The notes below the pieces were generated by a model. The model did not search any database. It was not told the DNA's origin and saw only the letters and a program-made list of their open reading frames with translations. A stretch of 5,295 bases of DNA from Phycisphaerae bacterium (lineage in GTDB: Bacteria; Planctomycetota; Phycisphaerae; Phycisphaerales; SM1A02): contig NYVS01000021.1 of NCBI GenBank assembly GCA_002684755.1, forward strand, positions 2,171-7,465, in the 5' to 3' direction. Shown piece after piece: positions 1 to 5,295 of this stretch (its first letter is position 1; the number at the start of each line of letters is the position of its first letter). Made by a program: the position numbers and the translations under genes.

Positions 1-426
1 CTCATCGCTGAACTGCTCCAGGAAAAATCGATTCGCACCCAGCAGGCCCTGGCCGACCAACTCGCCGAGGCCGGGGTTTCCGCGACGCAGACGACACTGT
101 CCCGCGATCTGACCGCCCTGGGGGTCGTCAAGACCGCGTCCGGATATCGCCTGCCGGGCCGCGGCCAGGTCCCGGTTCCACCCGCCGCCACCCAGCTGTT
201 CCGCGACCTGGTCCGGAGCGTCGAGGTCGGCGGCACCATGCTGGTCCTCCACACCCCGCCCGCCCACGCCGATGCGGTCGCCCTGCAGCTCGACGAGCTC
301 AGTGATCCGGATCTCCTCGGCACCATCGCCGGCGACGACACCGTGTTCGTCGCCACCAGATCGACCGACTCGGCAGCCCGTCTCGCCCGCACGTTGTTCG
401 GTCATGAAACGGCGAATCGAGCCTGA
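1..426 (+). CDS. argR: Arginine repressor ArgR (5' end cut off by window)
   Basis: This is the arginine-responsive DNA-binding repressor of the ArgR/AhrC family, a cytoplasmic hexamer that binds ARG-box operators when loaded with L-arginine. The frame is open from base 1, and 141 codons precede the TGA at 424-426. Counting from the window edge, residues 1-55 form the winged helix-turn-helix, with the family recognition motif TLSRDL at 32-37 followed by the wing (VVKTASGYRLPG). Residues about 68-141 are the trimerisation and arginine-binding domain, with the signature GTIAGDDTVFV at 107-117, whose paired Asp residues contact arginine in known family members. The family is about 150 residues long, so only roughly 5-15 residues are missing. 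An ATG at 238 lies in frame but falls inside the C-terminal domain, so it is not the start. The gene ends three bases before argC, which suggests co-transcription and autoregulation (inference). The promoter and operators must lie upstream of the window. Confidence 0.95.
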   Translation, partial: LIAELLQEKSIRTQQALADQLAEAGVSATQTTLSRDLTALGVVKTASGYRLPGRGQVPVPPAATQLFRDLVRSVEVGGTMLVLHTPPAHADAVALQLDELSDPDLLGTIAGDDTVFVATRSTDSAARLARTLFGHETANRA

Positions 427-429
427 ACC

Positions 430-1473
430 ATGTTGAACACCATCGTGATCGGCGCGACCGGCTACGCCGGCGCAGAACTCGTCTCGCTTCTCCTTCGTCA
501 CCCGTCGACGACGCCCGCCGCGCTCATGGGCTCGTCCCGCGCCGCGGATGAGGATCGCGATCTCGCGGACCTGCATCCACGCTTTCGCGGCGGCCCCCCG
601 CTTCCGGTGCTGCCGCTCGATCTCGAAGCCGTGCTCGCCCTCGAACCCGATGCGGTGTTTCTCGCGACGCCGCACGAGGCGAGCGTCGAGCACGGTGGCT
701 GGCTCCACGACCGAGGCGTCCGGGTGTTCGATCTCTCCGCCGCGTTCCGGCTCGAGTCCGCCGCGGCGTACCGGCGACACTACGGCTTCGACCACACCCG
801 GCCCGACCTGCTGGAGACCGCGGTGTACGGACTCGCGGACCTGAACGCGTCGATGATCCGCGACGCGTCGCTCGTCGCGGTACCCGGTTGCTACCCGACG
901 TCGATGATTCTGCCGGTCCGGCCGCTGGTCGATGCGGGCCTGGTCGACACCTCCGATCCGGTCCTCGTCGACAGCACCAGTGGCGTGAGCGGTGCCGGAC
1001 GATCCGCCCGCCCGCACACCTCCTTCTGCGAGGTGAGCCTGCAGGCGTACGGCGCGTTCGACCATCGCCACCAGCCGGAGATGGCCCGACACGGCGCCGT
1101 CGACGTCCTCTTCACGCCGCATCTCGGCGCCTACGACCGGGGGATCCTCTCGACCATCCATCTCCGACTCGCCGAAGGCACGTGCGAAGCCGACGTCCGT
1201 ACCGTGCTCTCGACCGTCTACGCCGATCGTCCCGGCGTGAACCTCCTTCCCGCAGGGACGTGGCCGTCGGTCGCGGCGGTCCGAGGCACGAATCGATGCG
1301 ACCTCGGACTCGTCGTCGACGCGACGCACGGTCGCCTGATGATCTCGAGCGCCATCGACAACCTGGTGAAGGGCGCCGCCGGCCAGGCGGTGCAGTGCCT
1401 CAACCTCGCCTGCGGGCTTCCGGTCGATCTCGGACTCACCACCGCCTCGATCCCGATGGCGGTGGCCCCATGA
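430..1473 (+). CDS. argC: N-acetyl-gamma-glutamyl-phosphate reductase ArgC
   Basis: ArgC catalyses the NADPH-dependent reduction of N-acetyl-glutamyl 5-phosphate to N-acetylglutamate 5-semialdehyde, the third step of arginine synthesis, in the cytoplasm. The 347-residue protein has the usual length of the longer bacterial type. A Rossmann dinucleotide-binding motif, GATGYAGAEL, sits at residues 8-17. The catalytic cysteine is Cys154 in PGCYPTS. The substrate-binding stretch STSGVSGAGR is at 182-191, the HRHQPE motif at 212-217 carries the family's conserved histidine, and the C-terminal region has the family motifs RGTNRCDLG and DNLVKGAAGQA. The start ATG lies three bases after the argR stop and the Rossmann strand begins at once, so there is no room for a different start. 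Only a weak GAG is seen upstream, so translation may depend on ribosomes arriving from argR. The stop overlaps the argB start (ATGA). No expected residue appears to be missing. Confidence 0.97.
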   Translation: MLNTIVIGATGYAGAELVSLLLRHPSTTPAALMGSSRAADEDRDLADLHPRFRGGPPLPVLPLDLEAVLALEPDAVFLATPHEASVEHGGWLHDRGVRVFDLSAAFRLESAAAYRRHYGFDHTRPDLLETAVYGLADLNASMIRDASLVAVPGCYPTSMILPVRPLVDAGLVDTSDPVLVDSTSGVSGAGRSARPHTSFCEVSLQAYGAFDHRHQPEMARHGAVDVLFTPHLGAYDRGILSTIHLRLAEGTCEADVRTVLSTVYADRPGVNLLPAGTWPSVAAVRGTNRCDLGLVVDATHGRLMISSAIDNLVKGAAGQAVQCLNLACGLPVDLGLTTASIPMAVAP

Positions 1474-2354
1474 GCAGGAACGACGGCGACCTCGAACCGA
1501 ACGGCCCCGTGGCGCCGATCGTCGTCAAGGTGGGCGGTACGCTTCTCGACCACCCCGCGTCGAGATCGGATTTCCTCGATCGTTTCGCCGACGCCGCCCG
1601 GCTCGGCACGCCGTTCGCCCTCGTCCATGGCGGCGGCGCCGCGGTCGATCGGCACCTCGACCGGCTCGGAATCCAGACCGAACGCCGCGATGGAATCCGC
1701 ATCACACCGGCCGCGGTCATGCCGGAGATCACCGCCGTGCTCGCCGGCCGGGTCTCGACGAGCCTGCTGGCCGATCTGCGACGACGCGGCGTCACGGCGA
1801 CCGCCCTCCGCCTCGCGGACGACGAAGGCATCGCGGTCGAACGCCTGAAGTGCGGATTCGATCCCGGTGCGGTCGGCACCGTCACCGGCGGGAGTTCCGC
1901 GCTGTTCGGCGACCTCGTCGCCACCGGTCGGGTTCCCGTGGTCGCGTCGATCGGAATGCTCGCCGACGGCACGCCCGTCAACGTCAACGCCGACGATGCC
2001 GCGAGCGGACTCGCCCGGGTGCTCGGAGCGCGAGCGTTGCTGCTGCTCACCGACGTCCCGGGCGTCCTCGACGAGCACCGAGACGTCATCCGACGACTCG
2101 AACCCGCGACCGCCGACCACCTGATCGAGGAAGGCGTCATCGCGGGCGGGATGATTCCCAAGGTCCGCGGCGCCGTCGACGCGGCGGCTCGATCGGGCTG
2201 CCCGGTGGTCATCGGCGGCTGGTCCGACCCCGCGGTGCTCGCCGACCCGCTCGCCGACACCACCGTCGCCACCATCGTTCTTCCACCCATCGGATCACCC
2301 GTCGTCGAGACCTGCTCGACGGCGTTCCACGCCCCCCATCAGAAATCCCCATGA
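1470..2354 (+). CDS. argB: N-acetylglutamate kinase ArgB
   Basis: ArgB phosphorylates N-acetyl-L-glutamate with ATP, the second and committing step of the pathway, and supplies ArgC. The 294-residue protein is an amino acid kinase fold. Visible motifs are VKVGG with Lys20, the glycine loop HGGG at 53-56, RDGIRIT at 73-79, AGRVSTSL, the VNVNADDAA segment from residue 170, LTDVPGVLD, and GGMIPK ending in Lys231, which corresponds to the conserved phosphate-contacting lysine. Only about 16 residues precede the first strand, and the end of the kinase domain resembles the E. coli enzyme rather than the hexameric, arginine-inhibited type with an N-terminal helix; arginine insensitivity is an inference from this. 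After the usual end near TIVLPP there is an unusual tail of about 20 residues. The ATG chosen overlaps the argC stop as ATGA; a GTG at 1509 is a possible alternative. The open frame continues upstream to 888, but that part lies over argC. The stop overlaps argF. Confidence 0.95.
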   Translation: MSRNDGDLEPNGPVAPIVVKVGGTLLDHPASRSDFLDRFADAARLGTPFALVHGGGAAVDRHLDRLGIQTERRDGIRITPAAVMPEITAVLAGRVSTSLLADLRRRGVTATALRLADDEGIAVERLKCGFDPGAVGTVTGGSSALFGDLVATGRVPVVASIGMLADGTPVNVNADDAASGLARVLGARALLLLTDVPGVLDEHRDVIRRLEPATADHLIEEGVIAGGMIPKVRGAVDAAARSGCPVVIGGWSDPAVLADPLADTTVATIVLPPIGSPVVETCSTAFHAPHQKSP

Positions 2355-3328
2355 GCCTCTCCACCTCCACACCGACCAGCCCCGGATCCCCGGGATCCAC
2401 CGGGACCTCCCTTCCGACCGTTCCCGACGACCTTCTGTCGATCGGCGATCTCGACGGCCCGACGATCCGCGGCATCCTCGATCTCGCGATCGAATTGAAG
2501 CGGGATCCGGCCGGTCACTCGACGGCCCTCGCCGGCCGGAGCGTCGCCCTGATCTTCGAGAAGCCGTCGCTTCGGACCCGGGCCAGCCTCGAGGTCGGAC
2601 TGCATCGCCTCGGCGCCCAGTCCGTGGTGTTCGACCAGCGGGATTCACCGCTCGGCGAGCGGGAGAGCGTGCACGACCTCGGTCGCAATCTCGAACGCTG
2701 GTTCGACGCGGTCGCGGCGCGGGTGAACCGGCACGCCGTGATCACCGAGCTGGCGGACTGCTGCGACGTCCCGGTGGTCAACACCTTGAGCGACCTCCAC
2801 CACCCCTGCCAGGCGCTGGCCGATCTCCTCACGCTGCACGAGCGGGGAATCCCGCTGGAACGGGCGCACGTCGCCTTCATCGGCGACGGCAACAACGTCT
2901 GCCACTCGCTGATCGAAGCCGTCGTCGCGACCGGCGGACGCATCACCGTGATCGCCCCGCCGCGACACGGGCCGTCGGCCGACGTCGTCTCCGCCGGGGA
3001 ACGACTCGGCGCGATCACCGGTGGACGCGTCGAGGTGACCGACGATCCCGAGGCGGTCCGCGGGGTCGACGCGATCTACACCGACGCCTGGGTCTCGATG
3101 GGCGAGACCGAGGACCCCGACAAGCTCGAGGAACTGACCCGGTTCCGCGTCGACGAGTCGCTCATGAACCTCGCCGGCCCCGAGGCCGTCTTCATGCACT
3201 GCCTGCCCGCGCACCGCGGCGAGGAGGTCGTCGATCGCGTCATCGACGGTCCGCGTTCGGTCGTCTTCGACCAGGCCGAGAACCGCCTCCACGCCCAGAA
3301 CGCCTGGTTCGTCGCCCGACTCGCCTGA
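2351..3328 (+). CDS. argF: Ornithine carbamoyltransferase ArgF
   Basis: ArgF condenses carbamoyl phosphate with L-ornithine to give citrulline and phosphate. The 325-residue protein has both domains of the aspartate/ornithine carbamoyltransferase fold. The carbamoyl-phosphate site is FEKPSLRTR, with S73 to R77 standing where most family members have STRTR, together with HPCQ at 151-154. The second domain has FIGDGNNV at about 176-183, the ornithine-binding loop DAWVSMGE (SMG at 249-251) and the catalytic HCLP with Cys284. The SMG loop supports ornithine rather than N-acetylornithine as substrate. The first 25 or so residues are rich in Ser, Thr, Pro and Gly and precede the conserved start near DDLLSIGDL. 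There is no other ATG, GTG or TTG in frame before the conserved domain, so this extension is probably translated. The start overlaps the argB stop as ATGA and has no visible Shine-Dalgarno sequence, so coupling to argB is likely. Confidence 0.95.
   Translation: MSLSTSTPTSPGSPGSTGTSLPTVPDDLLSIGDLDGPTIRGILDLAIELKRDPAGHSTALAGRSVALIFEKPSLRTRASLEVGLHRLGAQSVVFDQRDSPLGERESVHDLGRNLERWFDAVAARVNRHAVITELADCCDVPVVNTLSDLHHPCQALADLLTLHERGIPLERAHVAFIGDGNNVCHSLIEAVVATGGRITVIAPPRHGPSADVVSAGERLGAITGGRVEVTDDPEAVRGVDAIYTDAWVSMGETEDPDKLEELTRFRVDESLMNLAGPEAVFMHCLPAHRGEEVVDRVIDGPRSVVFDQAENRLHAQNAWFVARLA
2384..2398. repeat. Short GC-rich inverted repeat inside the argF 5' end
   Basis: GGATCCC and GGGATCC form perfect 7-base arms around a single C, about 33 bases after the argF start. 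As RNA this could fold into a 6-bp stem with a 3-base loop. The same bases encode a repeated Pro-Gly-Ser in the low-complexity N-terminal extension, so it may only be a by-product of that repeat. No U-tract follows, so it is not an intrinsic terminator. Any effect on argF translation is speculative. Confidence 0.4.
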
Positions 3329-3383
3329 TCGATTCCGACCGCGACCACGCCCTCCCCCGAACCCGCTCTCCCGAAGGACCCCG
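3329..3383 (+). other. argF-argG intergenic spacer
   Basis: This 55-base pyrimidine-rich spacer is the only gap in the cluster longer than three bases. I see no inverted repeat followed by T residues, no convincing -35/-10 pair and no AT-rich ARG-box-like palindrome. It therefore probably does not end transcription, and argG and argH most likely belong to the same transcript as argRCBF. The argG ribosome binding site lies at its 3' end. Confidence 0.6.
3373..3378 (+). promoter_or_regulatory. Ribosome binding site of argG
   Basis: GAAGGA stands five bases before the argG ATG and is a good Shine-Dalgarno match. It fits argG being the one gene in the cluster that follows a real gap and needs independent initiation, and it supports the ATG at 3384 as the start. 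Confidence 0.75.
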
Positions 3384-4637
3384 ATGACCCACGCTCCCAA
3401 GAAGATCGCCCTCGCCTACTCCGGCGGACTCGACACCAGCGTCATGATCCCCTGGCTCCTCGAACACCATCCCGGCTGCGAAGTCCACGCGATCGTCGGC
3501 GACGTCGGGCAGGATCCCGCCGAACTCGTCGGCATCGAGGACAAGGCGATCGCCAGCGGCGCCGTGCACTGCGAGGTCGCCGACCTGACCCGGACCTTCC
3601 TCGAGGAATACGCCTTCCCGATGGCGATCAGCGGCGCGGTGTACGAGGGGCGGTACCTGCTCGGCACCTCCATCGCCCGACCGATCATCGCGAAGGCGCA
3701 GGTCGACTACGCCCGTCGGATGGGCTGCGACGCGGTGTGCCACGGCTGCACCGGAAAGGGAAACGACCAGGTCCGGTTCGAAAGCACGTTCGCGGCCCTC
3801 GCCCCCGAGCTCGAGATCATCGCGCCGTGGCGGCACTGGGAGATTCGAAGTCGCGAGGAGGCCCTCCAGTACCTCGCGGCCCGTGGGATCGCCTGCAGCG
3901 CCAGTCTCGAGAAGATCTACTCGCGGGACGACAACATCTGGCACATCAGCCACGAAGGCGGCGAGCTCGAGGATCCGTGGAACCCGCCGCCCGACGACAT
4001 GTGGACCCGGACCGTCGATCCGCTTCATGCGCCCGACGCGCCGGGGGTCGTGACGATCCGATTCGAGGCCGGCCGCCCGGTCACCCTCGACGGCGAGCCG
4101 CTCGGCGCGGTCGAACTGCTCACCGAACTCAACCGACGCGGCGGCGAGCACGGGGTCGGCCGGATCGACATCGTCGAGAATCGCCTGGTGGGCATGAAGA
4201 GCCGCGGCTGCTACGAGACTCCGGGTGGCACGATCCTGATGGAGGCCCTGCGCGGGCTCGAGGAACTGGTCCTCGATCGACGCACCCTGAGACTCCGGGA
4301 GCGGCTCGCCCACGACTTCAGCGATCTCGTCTACGACGGCCAGTGGTGGACGCCCGCCCGCGAGGCGATGATGGCGTCCTTCGCGTCGATCGCCGGGCGG
4401 CTCGACGGCGAGGTCGAGGTCCGGCTGTCGAAGGGGACCGCGGTCACCACCCGACGACGGAGTCCGAACTCGCTCTATTCCGAGTCGTTCGCGACCTTCG
4501 GCGCCGACGAGGTCTACGACCAGTCGCATGCGGAAGGGTTCATCCGACTCTTCTCGCTCCCCAGCCGGATCGCGGCGATGCAGTCCGCGAACGGGTCGGA
4601 GACCGCGGAGGCGGCCGCCGAGGGTGCCGGATCATGA
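3384..4637 (+). CDS. argG: Argininosuccinate synthase ArgG
   Basis: ArgG joins citrulline and aspartate with cleavage of ATP to AMP and pyrophosphate, giving argininosuccinate. The 417-residue protein is slightly longer than the usual 400. The N-terminal ATP-pyrophosphatase loop AYSGGLDTS occupies residues 11-19. The family stretch EGRYLLGTSIARPIIAK follows, and the second signature HGCTGKGNDQVRFE is at 120-133. Later come YSRDDNIWHISHEGGELEDPW, which binds citrulline and aspartate in known structures, and VENRLVGMKSRGCYETPGGT. The C-terminal part (LVYDGQWWTP, then SLYSESFATFG) matches the helix that helps assemble the tetramer. The last 20 or so residues are an Ala/Glu-rich tail without recognised motifs. 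The start is supported by a good ribosome binding site and by the conserved strand beginning at residue 7. The stop overlaps the argH start as ATGA, so the two final enzymes are probably translationally coupled. Confidence 0.97.
   Translation: MTHAPKKIALAYSGGLDTSVMIPWLLEHHPGCEVHAIVGDVGQDPAELVGIEDKAIASGAVHCEVADLTRTFLEEYAFPMAISGAVYEGRYLLGTSIARPIIAKAQVDYARRMGCDAVCHGCTGKGNDQVRFESTFAALAPELEIIAPWRHWEIRSREEALQYLAARGIACSASLEKIYSRDDNIWHISHEGGELEDPWNPPPDDMWTRTVDPLHAPDAPGVVTIRFEAGRPVTLDGEPLGAVELLTELNRRGGEHGVGRIDIVENRLVGMKSRGCYETPGGTILMEALRGLEELVLDRRTLRLRERLAHDFSDLVYDGQWWTPAREAMMASFASIAGRLDGEVEVRLSKGTAVTTRRRSPNSLYSESFATFGADEVYDQSHAEGFIRLFSLPSRIAAMQSANGSETAEAAAEGAGS
4620..4624 (+). promoter_or_regulatory. 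Probable ribosome binding site of argH
   Basis: GAGGG lies within the last codons of argG, nine bases before the argH ATG. It is a plausible Shine-Dalgarno sequence and supports the ATGA-overlap start at 4634. Coupled re-initiation after argG is also likely. Confidence 0.55.
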
Positions 4638-5295
4638 GCGCCTCCACCGACGAGGCCGTCGTGCCGGACGCGGTCTGGAGCGGACGATTCAGCGGACGGG
4701 TGCACGACCTGTTCAAGCGGTTCAACGACTCGCTGCCCTTCGATCGCCGGCTCTTTCCAGAGGACATCGCGGGATCCGCCGCCTGGGCCAGGGCGTTGGA
4801 ACGCGCGGGCGTCCTCGACGCGGACGAACTTCGTCGCCTCGAATCCGCCCTCGAGTCGCTGCACCAGGCCGTCGCGACCGATCCCGCGATCCTCCGCGAC
4901 GCGGACGACGAGGACGTCCACTCATTCGTCGAACGGAACCTCGTCGAACGGATCGGCGACCTCGGAAAGAAACTGCACACCGGCCGAAGCCGGAACGACC
5001 AGGTGGCGACCGATCTCCGACTCTGGACGATGACCGCGCTCGATGCGCGGATCGGCGAGATCCAGGCGGTGATCACCGGTCTCGTCGACCTCGCCCATCG
5101 CGAACGCGAGACGGTCTTCCCCGGATACACCCATCTCCAGCGGGCCCAGCCCGTGCTCTTCGCCCACTGGTGCCTCGCCTACGTCGAGATGCTGCGGCGG
5201 GACCTCGGCCGACTCGCGGACGCCCGGATCCGGGCCGCGGTCTGCCCGCTGGGCTGCGCCGCGCTCGCGGGCACCGCCTACACCATCGATCGCGA
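4634..5295 (+). CDS. argH: Argininosuccinate lyase ArgH (3' end cut off by window)
   Basis: ArgH splits argininosuccinate into arginine and fumarate, the last step of the pathway. It belongs to the fumarase/aspartase superfamily of homotetramers. The frame stays open to the window edge and gives about 220 residues, a little under half of the usual 460. The start reads VWSGRFSG at 13-20, the typical N-terminal motif. DEDVHSFVE is at about 92-100 and GKKLHTGRSRNDQVATDLRLW contains the substrate-binding SRNDQ at 119-123. PGYTHLQRAQP holds His167, matching the conserved active-site histidine of the THLQ motif. PLGCAALAGTAYTIDR begins at 205, where many family members read PLGSGALAGT. The superfamily signature loop with the catalytic serine (GSSxMPxKxN) would lie beyond the window. 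The start overlaps the argG stop as ATGA. Whether the gene ends normally or continues as a fusion cannot be seen. Confidence 0.95.
   Translation, partial: MSASTDEAVVPDAVWSGRFSGRVHDLFKRFNDSLPFDRRLFPEDIAGSAAWARALERAGVLDADELRRLESALESLHQAVATDPAILRDADDEDVHSFVERNLVERIGDLGKKLHTGRSRNDQVATDLRLWTMTALDARIGEIQAVITGLVDLAHRERETVFPGYTHLQRAQPVLFAHWCLAYVEMLRRDLGRLADARIRAAVCPLGCAALAGTAYTIDR

Noticed and set aside
238..426. Separate 62-residue gene starting at the ATG at 238
   Set aside because: It is the C-terminal part of ArgR; the frame is continuous with the DNA-binding domain from base 1.
888..1469. Upstream extension of the argB frame over argC
   Set aside because: The upstream part is Arg/Pro-rich without conserved motifs, while ArgC motifs are intact in the other frame; the kinase starts at the ATGA overlap.
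1218..2290. Two long minus-strand open frames opposite argC and argB
   Set aside because: Both are compositionally skewed shadows of conserved genes with no motif of their own; absence of stops follows from high GC.
1850..2350. Upstream extension of the argF frame over argB
   Set aside because: It is an Arg/His-rich shadow of argB; conserved carbamoyltransferase sequence begins only after 2351.
3329..3383. Possible terminator or internal promoter between argF and argG
   Set aside because: No stem-loop with a T-tract and no credible promoter elements were seen in the spacer.
3240..4529. Long minus-strand open frame opposite argG (over 400 codons)
   Set aside because: It lies antisense to a clearly conserved argininosuccinate synthase, its translation has no recognisable domain and is rich in Arg, Gly, Asp and Val, as expected for shadow frames in GC-rich DNA.

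Overview
The window is a compact stretch of high-GC bacterial chromosome (G or C at nearly every third codon position) given over to one pathway, arginine biosynthesis. All genes are on the + strand in the order argR (5' end missing) - argC - argB - argF - argG - argH (3' end missing). No rRNA, tRNA, mobile element, CRISPR array or phage-like sequence was seen.

Layout. 1-426 is the arginine repressor ArgR without its first few residues. Three bases later argC (430-1473) encodes N-acetyl-gamma-glutamyl-phosphate reductase. argC/argB, argB/argF and argG/argH each overlap by the four bases ATGA, the usual sign of translational coupling. The only gap longer than three bases is the 55-base argF-argG spacer, which carries a clear Shine-Dalgarno sequence for argG. 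argB (1470-2354) encodes N-acetylglutamate kinase, argF (2351-3328) ornithine carbamoyltransferase, argG (3384-4637) argininosuccinate synthase, and argH (4634 to the window edge) argininosuccinate lyase.

How the genes work together. ArgB phosphorylates N-acetylglutamate and ArgC reduces the product to the semialdehyde. After transamination (ArgD) and deacetylation (ArgE or ArgJ), neither encoded here, ArgF makes citrulline, ArgG makes argininosuccinate and ArgH releases arginine and fumarate. ArgR senses arginine and probably represses the whole set, itself included, from a promoter upstream of the window. The acetylation step (ArgA or ArgJ) is also absent from the window.

Organism. The composition, the AhrC-like ArgR and the style of the enzymes suggest a high-GC bacterium, possibly a planctomycete of the Phycisphaerae or a similar free-living lineage. 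This is only an impression. The order, with argR first and no argJ or argD between the other genes, differs from the argCJBDFRGH order of actinobacteria.

I see no undescribed system here. The observations worth a second look are modest: the pathway genes missing from a tight operon, a low-complexity N-terminal extension on ArgF with a small inverted repeat in its DNA, a short C-terminal tail on ArgB, and two motif variants (SLRTR in ArgF, PLGCAALAG in ArgH).
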